Assembly: GCA_016206585.1 (NCBI GenBank)
Contig: JACQRE010000016.1
Location: forward strand, 1-25,599
DNA from: Candidatus Omnitrophota bacterium
GTDB taxonomy: Bacteria; Omnitrophota; Gorgyraeia; Aquiviventales; Aquiviventaceae
DNA: 25,599 bases
Direction of reading: 5' to 3'
In this document: positions 1 through 8,120 of the stretch, in pieces
Layout of the letters: each line of letters opens with the position of its first letter
Numbering within the stretch: the stretch's first letter is position 1
Notes under the pieces: model-generated
Seen by the model: only the letters and a program-made list of their open reading frames with translations
Database searches by the model: none
What the model was told of the DNA's origin: nothing
Program-made: the position numbers and the translations under genes

Positions 1-20
1 CATCAGAGGCGCGACGATGA
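1..20 (+). CDS. C-terminal end of an upstream gene, possibly LivM permease (partial)
   Basis: A reading frame entering from the left edge ends at TGA 18-20, giving the last residues S-E-A-R-R, and overlaps the livG start in an ATGA arrangement. Such overlaps are usual between the permease and ATPase genes of branched-chain amino acid transporter operons, so livM is the natural guess. Only five codons are visible, so identity is inference from position only. Confidence 0.3.
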
Positions 21-853
21 CAGAGCTTGGTCGGAACGGCTACGATCTGCTTTTGGAGACGCGCGATCTGACGCGTGCTTTCGGCAAGCTTGTCGCCGTC
101 GACGCAGTTAGTCTGAAGTTCCGCAAAGGCGAGTTGCATTCGATCATCGGGCCCAACGGCGCGGGAAAGACGACGCTGTTCAATTGCGTCACCGGCGTGT
201 TGGGTCCCACGGGTGGCGCCATTCGCCTCGGTCGACCTCGGACTGCGTCCAAGGAGTCGCTGGTGGGTCTCACGCCGGACCAGGTGGCGCAATGCGGCGT
301 CGCACGCACGTTCCAGAACATCCGCCTCTTCGCCGGCCTGCGCGCCGTCGAGAACGTCATGGTCGGCACCCATCTGCGGACCCACGCCGGGCTCTGGAGT
401 GCGGTCTGCCTCACGGCGGAGGCGCGGCGGGAAGAGCGGTGGGCGCGGGAGCGCGCGATGGAGCTGCTGCAGTTCGTGGGGCTCGCCGCCCGCGCGGAAG
501 AGCCGGCGGGCGCCCTCCCGTTTGGGTTGCAGCGGCGGCTGGAGATCGCGCGCGCACTCGCCACGGACCCCTCGCTGCTGCTGCTCGATGAGCCGGCGGC
601 GGGACTCAACCCGATCGAGAAGCAGCAGCTTCTCGCGCTCATTGCGCAGCTGAAGGCGAAGGGGCTGACGATCATCCTGATCGAGCACGACATGCGGGTG
701 GTCATGCCGGTGTCGGACCGCGTGGCCGTGTTGGACTACGGGAAGAAGATCGCCGACGGCACGCCCGCGGCTGTCCAGGCGGATCCCCGCGTCATCGAAG
801 CATACCTGGGAATCACCAAACCGCTTGGTAATTGGTCTATTGGATATTGGTGA
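17..853 (+). CDS. livG: Branched-chain amino acid type ABC transporter ATPase LivG
   Basis: This is one of the two cytoplasmic ATPases that power uptake of leucine/isoleucine/valine or related amides through the LivHM permease. The 278-residue protein has Walker A (GPNGAGKTT, about residues 44-52), the family's signature-like LPFGLQRRLEIARAL, and Walker B LLLLDEP followed by AAGLNP and the switch histidine in IEHDM. The insert with VARTFQNIRLF is typical of LivG rather than LivF. The start ATG overlaps the stop of an upstream frame. The natural protein probably ended near EAYLG; the last residues (GNWSIGYW) and the stop codon are encoded by the TTGGNNN heptamer array, so the C-terminus looks extended by repeat sequence. 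LivF follows after 27 bp, which suggests one transcript. The exact substrate cannot be read from the ATPase. Confidence 0.93.
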   Translation: MTELGRNGYDLLLETRDLTRAFGKLVAVDAVSLKFRKGELHSIIGPNGAGKTTLFNCVTGVLGPTGGAIRLGRPRTASKESLVGLTPDQVAQCGVARTFQNIRLFAGLRAVENVMVGTHLRTHAGLWSAVCLTAEARREERWARERAMELLQFVGLAARAEEPAGALPFGLQRRLEIARALATDPSLLLLDEPAAGLNPIEKQQLLALIAQLKAKGLTIILIEHDMRVVMPVSDRVAVLDYGKKIADGTPAAVQADPRVIEAYLGITKPLGNWSIGYW

Positions 854-877
854 TTGGAATTTGGTGATTGGTGATTA
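825..877 (+). repeat. Degenerate TTGGNNN heptamer array between livG and livF
   Basis: About seven head-to-tail units beginning with TTGG occupy this stretch: TTGGTAA, TTGGTCTA (one base longer), TTGGATA, TTGGTGA, TTGGAAT, TTGGTGA, TTGGTGA, then TTAGG. The array is AT-rich against GC-rich flanks. It provides the stop codon of livG (TGA 851-853) and replaces the usual Shine-Dalgarno region of livF, leaving only a weak TTAGG before the ATG. It resembles a slipped-strand microsatellite rather than a protein-binding site. Confidence 0.85.
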
Positions 878-880
878 GGC

Positions 881-1585
881 ATGCTGACACTTGATCATGT
901 GGATGCGGGATACGGCCAGCGGCGGTGCCTCACCGACATGTCGCTCGAAGTCCGCCAGGGGGAGATCGTCGCGCTGCTCGGCGCGAACGGCGCGGGTAAG
1001 ACGACGACCTTGATGGCGATCTCCGGCTTGGTGGCTGTGCTGCGCGGCGCCATCACGTTTGACGGCACCCCGCTGGGCCAGCACACCGCGGCCGAGATCG
1101 TGGGGCTTGGGATCAGCCATGTGCCGGAGGGCCGCCGCGTGCTGCCACGGTTGACCGTGCTGGAGAACCTGGAGCTGGGGGCCTACCGGCAGAGTGACCG
1201 GGCCGAGTTCCGGCGGGATCTGGAGCGGATGGACGCACTGTTTCCCATCCTGGCCCAGCGGCGGCGGCAATTGGCAGGCACCTTGTCCGGCGGGGAACAG
1301 CAGATGCTCGCGATGGCGCGGGGGCTGATGGCGCGCCCGAAACTCCTGCTGCTCGATGAGCCCTCGCTGGGCCTGGCCCCGAAGCTGGTGGCGGCGATTT
1401 TTCAGACGATCCAGCGGATCAACGGGGAGGGGGTCACACTCCTGCTCGTGGAGCAAAACGCGTCGATGGCGCTGCAGATCGCCCACCGCGGCTACGTCCT
1501 GGAAGCCGGCCGCATCGTGCTCGCCGATACCGCCGAACGTCTCGCCGCCAACCCCCAAGTCAAAGCCGCGTACCTGGGCGGCTAA
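881..1585 (+). CDS. livF: Branched-chain amino acid type ABC transporter ATPase LivF
   Basis: This is the second ATPase subunit of the transporter, pairing with LivG under the LivHM permease. The 234-residue length is normal for LivF. It has Walker A (GANGAGKTT, about residues 34-42), a canonical LSGGEQQMLAMARGL signature, Walker B LLLLDEP with SLGLAPKLV, and LLVEQN at the H-loop region, where Gln replaces the usual His as is typical of LivF. The start ATG lies directly after the heptamer array and has no strong ribosome-binding site, so expression may depend on coupling to livG. The stop is 6 bp from the stop of the convergent efflux outer-membrane gene, and no terminator hairpin is seen between them. 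Confidence 0.93.
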   Translation: MLTLDHVDAGYGQRRCLTDMSLEVRQGEIVALLGANGAGKTTTLMAISGLVAVLRGAITFDGTPLGQHTAAEIVGLGISHVPEGRRVLPRLTVLENLELGAYRQSDRAEFRRDLERMDALFPILAQRRRQLAGTLSGGEQQMLAMARGLMARPKLLLLDEPSLGLAPKLVAAIFQTIQRINGEGVTLLLVEQNASMALQIAHRGYVLEAGRIVLADTAERLAANPQVKAAYLGG

Positions 1586-1591
1586 GCGGGG

Positions 1592-3007
1592 TCAGGTCCA
1601 GCCGCCGCCCAGCGCCTTGATCAGCAGGATGGTGGCCGCCATGCGCTGGCCGCGGATCCGGGCCGCCTGCCGTTCCGCCTCCAGCCGTCCGCGCTCCGCG
1701 TCCACAACGTCGAGGAAACTCACCAGCCCTTGCGTGTACCGGTTCAGCGAGAGCGAGGCGGCGTGCCGGGACGCGTCCACGACGTCCGCTTGAGCCTCGT
1801 GCTGTTGCGCCAGGAGGCGGATGGCGGCCAGGGCATCCTCCACTTCCTGGAACGCCACCAGCACTCGTCGCCGGTACTCGGCCACCGTCTGCTCGTGGTC
1901 GGCCCGGACGGCCTTCAGGTTGGCCAGGTTGCGTCCGCCCGCAAAGAGGGGCACGGAGAGGGTGGGTCCGATCGACCAGACCACGCTGTCCGCAGTGATC
2001 AGGTCTTCCAGCTTGGCGGACTGCCAGCCGCCCGAACCGGTCAGGGTCAGGGAAGGGAATGAAGCGGCTGTGGCGACTCCGATGCGCGCATTCGCCGCGG
2101 CCATCAGCCGCTCCGCTTCGGCCACATCGGTCCGGCGCTCCAAGGCTCGCGAAGGGATGCCGGGCGGCACGTGGGGCGGCGGGTTGTCTTCCAGGTGCGT
2201 GACGGGCACGCTGAACTCGGAGGCGGCGCGCCCGCACAGCACCGCCAGCGCGTGCTCCAGCTCCGTTCGCTGCCGCTCGACATCGAACGATTCCGCCTCG
2301 GCCGTCTTCACTTCCGCCGTCACCCGGGCCCTCTCGAGCTCGCTGGCCAGCCCCACCTCCACGCGCTGGTTGATGATGTCCAGGGCTTCGCGGCGCAACT
2401 CCACGGTCTTGCGCAGCGCCTCCAGCTCCGTGTCCAGCGCGCGTAGCAGGAAATAGGTGCGGGCCGCCTCCGCAGTCACCGAGAGCAGGACGGTCTCATA
2501 CGCGGCCTGGCTCGCCTGGGCCTCGGCCTGAGCCGCTTCGAAAGACCGCCGCACCTTGCCCCACAGATCCACTTCGTAGCTCAGATCGAACGGCACGCGG
2601 AAATCGTCGTTGGTCAGGCTCCCGGCTCCGCCGAAGCTACCGAGCGATCGCTGGAAGTGGTCATACGCCGGATTCATCTCGAGCGTCGGGAGCAGGTCCG
2701 CTTTCGGCAGGCGGGCCACCGCGCGGGCACGATCCAGGCGGGCGAGTGCCGCCTCGACCGAGTAGTTGGCGTGCACCACCTGGACTTCCAGCGTATTCAG
2801 CTCCGGATCGTTGAACACCTCCCACCAGGCTCCGCGCGGCTGGGCATCCTGCGGCCGGGCGTCCTGCCAGAGCGAGGGATCGGCCGTCTGCTGCGCCTCC
2901 TTCCAAGCGGCCGGAGCCTCGAGTGCCGGCCGCCGATAGTTCGGCCCCACCGCGCAGCCCGCCACCAGCGCAGCCAATGCTCCGGAAGCCAACAGGCGTG
3001 GGATCAC
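1592..3007 (-). CDS. RND efflux outer-membrane factor, NodT/OprM-like lipoprotein
   Basis: This is the outer-membrane channel of a tripartite efflux pump. It should form a trimeric beta-barrel with a long periplasmic alpha-barrel that docks on the adaptor and RND pump encoded upstream. From GTG 3007-3005 it has 471 residues. The signal sequence ends in lipobox L-V-A-G-C (Cys18), followed by the NodT-type start AVGPNYRRP. Two copies of the outer-membrane efflux repeat can be seen, the first with LSYEVDLWGKVRRSFEAA and the second with GPTLSVPLFAGGRN and FQEVEDALAA. The open frame continues far upstream, but only this start places the signal peptide at the N-terminus. The GTG is formed at the edge of the 108-bp inserted element; without the insert the start would be ATG overlapping the pump's TGA. 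The upstream region is folded into strong hairpins, which may lower translation. Confidence 0.92.
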   Translation of the reverse strand: MIPRLLASGALAALVAGCAVGPNYRRPALEAPAAWKEAQQTADPSLWQDARPQDAQPRGAWWEVFNDPELNTLEVQVVHANYSVEAALARLDRARAVARLPKADLLPTLEMNPAYDHFQRSLGSFGGAGSLTNDDFRVPFDLSYEVDLWGKVRRSFEAAQAEAQASQAAYETVLLSVTAEAARTYFLLRALDTELEALRKTVELRREALDIINQRVEVGLASELERARVTAEVKTAEAESFDVERQRTELEHALAVLCGRAASEFSVPVTHLEDNPPPHVPPGIPSRALERRTDVAEAERLMAAANARIGVATAASFPSLTLTGSGGWQSAKLEDLITADSVVWSIGPTLSVPLFAGGRNLANLKAVRADHEQTVAEYRRRVLVAFQEVEDALAAIRLLAQQHEAQADVVDASRHAASLSLNRYTQGLVSFLDVVDAERGRLEAERQAARIRGQRMAATILLIKALGGGWT

Positions 3008-3114
3008 CCCACCACCTGTTTGGCATCGCCGGAGGCGATGCAGATCGCCAGGCACATGGTGGATTCTACCCTTAGCCTGGCGATCGGTCTCCGACCAACA
3101 AACAGGTGGTGGGG
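3007..3114. mobile_element. 108-bp palindromic insertion (MITE-like) with 16-bp terminal inverted repeats and TCA duplication
   Basis: The ends CCCCACCACCTGTTTG (3007-3022) and CAAACAGGTGGTGGGG (3099-3114) are perfect inverted repeats of 16 bp. A TCA direct repeat lies immediately outside, at 3004-3006 and 3115-3117. Three further hairpins lie inside: GCATCGCC/GGCGATGC (3023-3041, 3-nt loop), GATCGCCAGGC/GCCTGGCGATC (3043-3085, 21-nt loop) and GGTC/GACC (3086-3096, 3-nt loop). Removing the element plus one TCA joins the RND stop and OMF start as ATGA, matching the other two junctions of the operon. That is good internal evidence for a real insertion. There is no transposase, so it would be non-autonomous. 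Family membership is unknown. Confidence 0.8.
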
Positions 3115-6100
3115 TCATGCGGCCACCCCGCTCTGGCGCACCGGAGGATTCCCGTCGCCGTTTCCGCCCGGGCCGCCGTGCGGCGCCCGGGCCAGGCGGC
3201 TGACGATGCCGCGCTGAACCGTGCCGGTCACATCGCTCAGGAACACGTAGACGACCGGAATGATGATCAGCGTCAGGAAGGTGCTGGCCGCCATGCCGCC
3301 GAAGGTGGCCACGCCCAGCGCGCGGCGGCTCTCCGCGCCTTCGCCGTAGCCGAGCACGATGGGCAGCGCCCCGGCGAGCGTCGAGACGGCGGTCATCAGG
3401 ATGGGCCGCAGGCGGATCCGGCCGGCTTCGATCATCGCCTCCATCGCCGGCTTGCCTTTCTCCATTTCCTGATTCGCGAACTCCACCAGTAGGATGCCGT
3501 TCTTGGTCACGATACCCAACAGGAGGATCATCCCAATCTGGCTGAACAGGTTGATGCCCATAGACGGGATGCGTGGGATGGCGGCAGAGAGGATGTGGGC
3601 GATGGCCGGAGCCTGCGGCGCATAGTGCGTCCATCCGTACATCATCAGGCCCACCTTGTTGACCTGGGCCAGCAGCCAGAGCGTCCCGAAGGCGCCGGTG
3701 GCCGCTAGCGGCAGCGTCACCATGACGGTGAGGGGGTGCACCAGGCTTTCGAACTGGGAGGCCAGGACCATGTAGATGACCAGGACCGCCAGGATCAGCA
3801 CGAAGAGCGTGTCCTTGCCGGCTGACTGCAGGTCGCGGGCTTCGCCGGCCCATTCGTGCCGGAACCCATCGGGCAGGTTCTTCTTGAGGATCGCCTCGGT
3901 GCGCTCCAGCGCGGTTCCCAGCGGAATGCCGGCCGGGGTGCCTTCAATGGTGGCGGAGCGGAGCCGGTTGTAGTGGTTGATCGCGCTCGGGCCGCCGGCG
4001 ATCTCGTGCCGGACCAGGCTGTTCAACTGGATCAGCTCTCCGCCGGCATTGCGGACGTAGATTTCGTCCAGGTTGCCGGGTGTGAGGCGCGACTCGCGCT
4101 GCAACTGGGCGATCACGTCGTACTCCTTGCCGCCCAGATTGACCTTGCGCAGGTCCAGCCCGCCGAAGAGAATCTGCAGCGTGCGCGAAATGTCCTCGAT
4201 CGACACGCCGAGGGATGCCGCCCGGTCGCGGTCGATGTGGAGGCGCAGCTCCGGCTTGTCGAGCTGGAACGTCGGCCGGACGTTCATCAGAAACCCGGCC
4301 TGGCGCAGCGTGTTGCTGAACTCGCCGGCGTACTGGTCGAGCGCCTGCAGGTCCTGGTTCTGGAGGACGAGTTGGTAGGTCTGGCCGAACCCCCGTCCGA
4401 TGGCCTTCGGCACGATCGGAATGGCGATGGCGCCCTCGATCTCGCCGAAATAGCGCGAGCCCATCCCGTTCGGCCCGGCCAACATGTCCTGCACGCTGCG
4501 CTCCCGCTCGCCGCGGTCCTTCAGCCGGACGAACGCCAGCCCCTGATTGGCCCGGCCCGGGCCGCCCCAGGGCAGGGCGACCGCCGAGAAGTAGCCCTCA
4601 ACGCCCTGCTGGTCCCGGATGATGCCCTCCATCTTCCGCACCATCCGGTCGGTGTACTCGCTCGTGGAGCCTTCGGGCGTGATGACGATGTTGAACAGCC
4701 GACCCTTGTCCTCTTCCGGCAGGAACTCCTTCTCCAGTTGCATGTAGAAGAAGCCAGTCGCCGCGAATGCGGCCAGGGTGACGATTCCAATGGCGCCCGG
4801 ATGCCGCAGCGACCATCGAAGCGTCCGGTCATACCGGCGCGTGACGCGATCCATCATCCGCTCGAACACGCCGCCCAGCCCCTGGCGCGCGTGGCCGGGT
4901 GGGATCGGTTTGAGCGTCCGGGCGGCGATCATCGGCGAGAGCGTCAGGGCGACGAACGCCGAGATCGCTACCGAGACGGAAATGGTCACCGCCAGCTCGA
5001 CGAACAGCCGGCCCGTGATGCTCGTCTGGAACGCCATGGGGAGGAAGACGGCGACCAGGGCCACCGTGGTGGAGATGACGACGAAGGTGATCTCCTTCAT
5101 CCCCACCAGCGAGGCCTCCATGGGGGACATCCCCTCTTCGATGTGCCGGTGAATGTTCTCGACCACCACGATGGCGTCGTCCACGATCTCGCCGATCGCC
5201 AGCACGAGGGCGAGCATCGTCACGATGTTGATCGAGTACCCGAACAGGTACAAGCAGCCGAACGTGGCGATGACGGACACCGGGATGGCCAGCCCCGGGA
5301 TCAGCGTGGAGCGGAAGTCGCTGAGGAAGACGTAGATGGTGAGGATGACCAGCAGGAACGCCATCCAGAGGTTTTCCCACACTTCGTTGATGGATCGCTC
5401 GATGTACACCGATTCATCGTAGGGGAAGGCCAGCTCAACACCCTCGGGCAGCGTCGGCTTGATCCGCTCGACCTCGGCTTTGACGCCGCGGGCGACCCGG
5501 ATGGTGTTCGCCTTGGATTGCTTGACGATCCCCATGCCCATCGCCGGACGGGAGTTGAACCGGGCCACCGACCGCTCGTCTTCGACTCCGACCGCGGCAT
5601 GCCCCACGTCGCGCAGCCGGACCAGGGACGCGCCCCGGCGCGCGATGACCAGCTCGTCATACTCCTGCGGGGTCTTCAGCTGCCCCCGGGTTTCGATGGA
5701 GAGCTCCCGCTCCCGGCCTTCCACGCGGCCGCTGGGCAGCTCGATGCTCTGCTCGCGCAGCGCCTGCTGGATGTCCAGGACGGTCACGCCATGCGCGGCC
5801 ATCTTCTTCGGGTCCAGCCACAGCCGGATCGCGAACCGCTTCGCGCCTCCCATGATGACGGAACTGACCCCGGGGACGGTCTGCAGGCGGTCCTTGAACA
5901 CGTTTTCCGCGAGGAAGGTCAGCTCAAGGGTGGAGAGGCGGTCGCTGTACAGCGCCACCCACATGACCGCCTGGGCATCGGCGTCCTGCTTGGCGATGAC
6001 CGGCTCATCAATGTCATCCGGCAGCCGGCCGCGCACGCGGGAGACGCGGTCGCGCACGTCCTGGGCGACGACGTCGATGCCGCGGGAGAGGTCGAACTCG

Positions 6101-6378
6101 ATGGTGACGTTGCTGACCTGCTCGCGGCTCTCGCTGGTGAGCGTCCGGATGCCCTCGATGCTGGCCAGGGTCTCTTCGAGCGGCTCAGTCACCTGGGTCT
6201 CGACGACGCTGGAGCTCGCGCCGGGATAGACGGTCGTCACGGTGACGATGGGCGGGTCCACATCGGGCAGTTCGCGGATCGGCAGGCGGCTGAGCCCGAT
6301 CACCCCGAAGACGATCAGCCCGAGGTTGAGCATCGTGGCCAGGACCGGCCGGCGAATGCTCAGCTCGGGAAGGTTCAT
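3115..6378 (-). CDS. RND multidrug efflux pump, inner-membrane subunit (HAE1 family)
   Basis: This is a proton-driven antiporter of the AcrB/MexB/MdtB superfamily that exports drugs or other amphiphiles from the periplasm and inner-membrane leaflet. It has 1087 residues, slightly above the usual 1030-1050. The N-terminal segment with RRPVLATMLNLGLIVFGVIG is the first transmembrane helix, followed by YPGASSSVVETQVTEPLEE at the start of the pore domain. The proton-relay aspartates are Asp400-Asp401 (in IVDDAIVVVENIHRH) and the partner lysine is Lys959 (in VTKNGILLVEFANQ). A stretch at residues about 904-939, between TM9 and TM10, is extra compared with typical members. Glu397 sits where an aliphatic residue is usual (AIGEIVDD). 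The start overlaps the adaptor stop by ATGA (6375-6378). The stop abuts the inserted palindromic element. Substrate is unknown. Confidence 0.95.
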   Translation of the reverse strand: MNLPELSIRRPVLATMLNLGLIVFGVIGLSRLPIRELPDVDPPIVTVTTVYPGASSSVVETQVTEPLEETLASIEGIRTLTSESREQVSNVTIEFDLSRGIDVVAQDVRDRVSRVRGRLPDDIDEPVIAKQDADAQAVMWVALYSDRLSTLELTFLAENVFKDRLQTVPGVSSVIMGGAKRFAIRLWLDPKKMAAHGVTVLDIQQALREQSIELPSGRVEGRERELSIETRGQLKTPQEYDELVIARRGASLVRLRDVGHAAVGVEDERSVARFNSRPAMGMGIVKQSKANTIRVARGVKAEVERIKPTLPEGVELAFPYDESVYIERSINEVWENLWMAFLLVILTIYVFLSDFRSTLIPGLAIPVSVIATFGCLYLFGYSINIVTMLALVLAIGEIVDDAIVVVENIHRHIEEGMSPMEASLVGMKEITFVVISTTVALVAVFLPMAFQTSITGRLFVELAVTISVSVAISAFVALTLSPMIAARTLKPIPPGHARQGLGGVFERMMDRVTRRYDRTLRWSLRHPGAIGIVTLAAFAATGFFYMQLEKEFLPEEDKGRLFNIVITPEGSTSEYTDRMVRKMEGIIRDQQGVEGYFSAVALPWGGPGRANQGLAFVRLKDRGERERSVQDMLAGPNGMGSRYFGEIEGAIAIPIVPKAIGRGFGQTYQLVLQNQDLQALDQYAGEFSNTLRQAGFLMNVRPTFQLDKPELRLHIDRDRAASLGVSIEDISRTLQILFGGLDLRKVNLGGKEYDVIAQLQRESRLTPGNLDEIYVRNAGGELIQLNSLVRHEIAGGPSAINHYNRLRSATIEGTPAGIPLGTALERTEAILKKNLPDGFRHEWAGEARDLQSAGKDTLFVLILAVLVIYMVLASQFESLVHPLTVMVTLPLAATGAFGTLWLLAQVNKVGLMMYGWTHYAPQAPAIAHILSAAIPRIPSMGINLFSQIGMILLLGIVTKNGILLVEFANQEMEKGKPAMEAMIEAGRIRLRPILMTAVSTLAGALPIVLGYGEGAESRRALGVATFGGMAASTFLTLIIIPVVYVFLSDVTGTVQRGIVSRLARAPHGGPGGNGDGNPPVRQSGVAA

Positions 6379-7445
6379 GGAGTGACGCGCGCTCCCGGCA
6401 GGGCCACGGCGGAGGGGTCCTCGAAGCGCACCGACACTTTGGCGCCGGGGCCCAGCTTCTGCAGGCCTTCCACGATCACCGTCTCACCGGCGCGCACGCC
6501 GTCGAGCACCTCGACCATCCCGGCAAGGCGGACGCCGGTGGTCACCGGGCGGGGCTCGACTTTATCTTCGGCGCCGACGACGAAGACGCTGGTGCGTTCG
6601 CCCTGGACCATCAGGGCGACTTCCGGGATGACCAGGGCGTCCTTGCGCGCTTGCATGACGAGCTTCAGGTTGGCGAACATGCCGGTGTGCAGCTTGCCGT
6701 CGGCGTTGGGCACCAGCGCTTTGACCAGCACCGTGCGGGTGGCCTCATCGACCCGGGGGTCCACGAAGTACACCTTGCCGCTGAACGGCACGTCCGGATA
6801 GGCCGCGACCGTCAGCTGCACGAGCTGGTCGGGCCGCACCTGGCCCACGTACCGTTCCGGGATGTGGAATTCCGCCTTCATCGGATCAGGGTCGACGACC
6901 GAGGTGATGCGGGTGCCCCGCATGATGAGCTGCCCGACGCTGACCTGGCGCGAGCTCACCACCCCGTCGAACGGAGCGGTGATGGTTGCGTCCTCCAGCT
7001 GGGCGTGCATCAGGGCCAGGCTGGCGCGGGCGGCCTCGTACTCGGCCCGGGCCTTCTCGATCTCCTGCTTGGACACGGCGTTGCTTTCCGCCAGCGCGGT
7101 GTAGCGCTGCATCGTCGAGTCCGCCAGCTGGAGCCGGGCCTCGACCTCTGCCAGGCTGGCGCGGAGCTTCTGCTGGTCGATGAGAACCAGGACCTGGCCC
7201 TTCGTCACCGGCTGGCCCTCTTCGAACGCGATCTCATCCACCGTGCCGTCCAGCTCGCTCATGATCTCGACGGCCTCGTTCGCGTACAGGGTGCCGACCA
7301 GCGACACGGTCTCCTCGATTGGCTGGCGGGCCGCGGTGAACCCGACGACCTGCACCACCATGTCGCCCCAGCCGCCGCCTTGGCCCTTCTTCCCGCAGCC
7401 GGCCGCCAGCACCAGCGCGGCCATGATGAATGGCATGACGTTCAT
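6375..7445 (-). CDS. RND efflux periplasmic adaptor (membrane fusion protein), lipoprotein
   Basis: This AcrA/MexA-type adaptor bridges the RND pump and the outer-membrane factor. The 356-residue protein begins with a short signal peptide and lipobox L-A-A-G-C (Cys17), so it is lipid-anchored. The two lipoyl half-motifs flank a hairpin: SELDGTVDEIAFEEGQPVTKG before it and ITAPFDGVVSSRQVSVGQLI after it. Between them, about residues 95-150 form a helical coiled coil of the length typical for pumps with a NodT-type channel. Beta-barrel and membrane-proximal domains follow (HIPERYVGQVRPDQ, then VQGERTSVFVV). The start overlaps the TetR stop and the stop overlaps the RND start, both as ATGA, which indicates translational coupling. 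Confidence 0.95.
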   Translation of the reverse strand: MNVMPFIMAALVLAAGCGKKGQGGGWGDMVVQVVGFTAARQPIEETVSLVGTLYANEAVEIMSELDGTVDEIAFEEGQPVTKGQVLVLIDQQKLRASLAEVEARLQLADSTMQRYTALAESNAVSKQEIEKARAEYEAARASLALMHAQLEDATITAPFDGVVSSRQVSVGQLIMRGTRITSVVDPDPMKAEFHIPERYVGQVRPDQLVQLTVAAYPDVPFSGKVYFVDPRVDEATRTVLVKALVPNADGKLHTGMFANLKLVMQARKDALVIPEVALMVQGERTSVFVVGAEDKVEPRPVTTGVRLAGMVEVLDGVRAGETVIVEGLQKLGPGAKVSVRFEDPSAVALPGARVTP

Positions 7446-8104
7446 GATGGTGATCGCTCCTTCGTTGTGCGCCGCTCACGGAGGGCCGCCAGGGAAAACC
7501 GGGTGATGTGGTCGGCCAAGCGCTTGATGTCGGAATCGGCATACCGCTGCGGGCCGTTGAGCCGCTCGATCACCGGCCGGCTGTGGTGATAAAAGAGACA
7601 CTGGCCCACGATGCTCATGGCACAGCGGCTCGCCTCTTCGGGCGACGCCTGCGGGATGAGCGACCGGACGATGGTGCCAAGCCGCTCCGCCATGGGCTGG
7701 ATGACCTGGCGCACGACGCGGTCCAGTGCTTTCGTCGGCGCGATCATCTCGTGCGCGCACAGCGTGCTGTACCAGCTGGTGGGTTGGTCCTTCTTGAGGA
7801 ACCGGCAGAGGAACGAATAGACGAAGGCATACAGCTCCTCTTCGGCCGACGGGTTCGGTCCCAAACCCAGGTGAGGAGGGAAAGCGTTCACGGCTTGCTG
7901 CGCGCCGTGCGCCAGAACCTCGACGTAGAGACCCTCTTTGTCGCCGAAGTAGTAATTCACCGAGGCGATATTCGTCTTGGCCCGGCGGCACATCTCGCGG
8001 ACGGTCGCATGTTCAAAGCCCCGCTCGGCAAAGACCTGACCGGCGGCATCAAGAAGCCGCTCCTTGGTCGTATCGAGCGTCACCATATGGGTAGCGGTCG
8101 GCAT
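7442..8104 (-). CDS. TetR-family repressor, CecR/YbiH-like, of the efflux operon
   Basis: This is a predicted ligand-responsive transcriptional repressor and the first gene of the efflux operon. The 220-residue protein has an N-terminal helix-turn-helix (about residues 18-60) with ERLLDAAGQVFAERGFEHATVREMC and the recognition-helix region NIASVNYYFGDKEGLYVEVL. The NYYFGDKEGLY form and the C-terminal layout resemble the CerR/DUF1956 group that includes E. coli CecR, which controls drug-export genes. ATG 8104-8102 has a strong ribosome-binding site (AGGGGGTG) 5-7 nt upstream. The palindrome in the promoter directly upstream points to autoregulation of the whole operon. Its ligand is unknown. 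Confidence 0.93.
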   Translation of the reverse strand: MPTATHMVTLDTTKERLLDAAGQVFAERGFEHATVREMCRRAKTNIASVNYYFGDKEGLYVEVLAHGAQQAVNAFPPHLGLGPNPSAEEELYAFVYSFLCRFLKKDQPTSWYSTLCAHEMIAPTKALDRVVRQVIQPMAERLGTIVRSLIPQASPEEASRCAMSIVGQCLFYHHSRPVIERLNGPQRYADSDIKRLADHITRFSLAALRERRTTKERSPS

Positions 8105-8120
8105 CGGTCACCCCCTGCTG

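Noticed and set aside
3007..3114. Integron attC site or a tRNA gene
   Set aside because: The cloverleaf shape suggested both, but there are no attC core sites (GTTRRRY/RYYYAAC), no integrase, and no anticodon arm, T-loop or acceptor features of a tRNA. The target duplication favours a transposed element.
3008..3853. Upstream extension of the outer-membrane factor frame, giving a 753-residue protein
   Set aside because: The added part is antisense-like sequence on top of the RND gene and the inserted element. The signal peptide and lipobox begin at GTG 3007, so the extension is chance openness in GC-rich DNA.
3856..6801. A 981-codon plus-strand open frame
   Set aside because: It lies opposite the RND and adaptor genes, has a composition typical of an antisense frame and shows no domain; it is a shadow.
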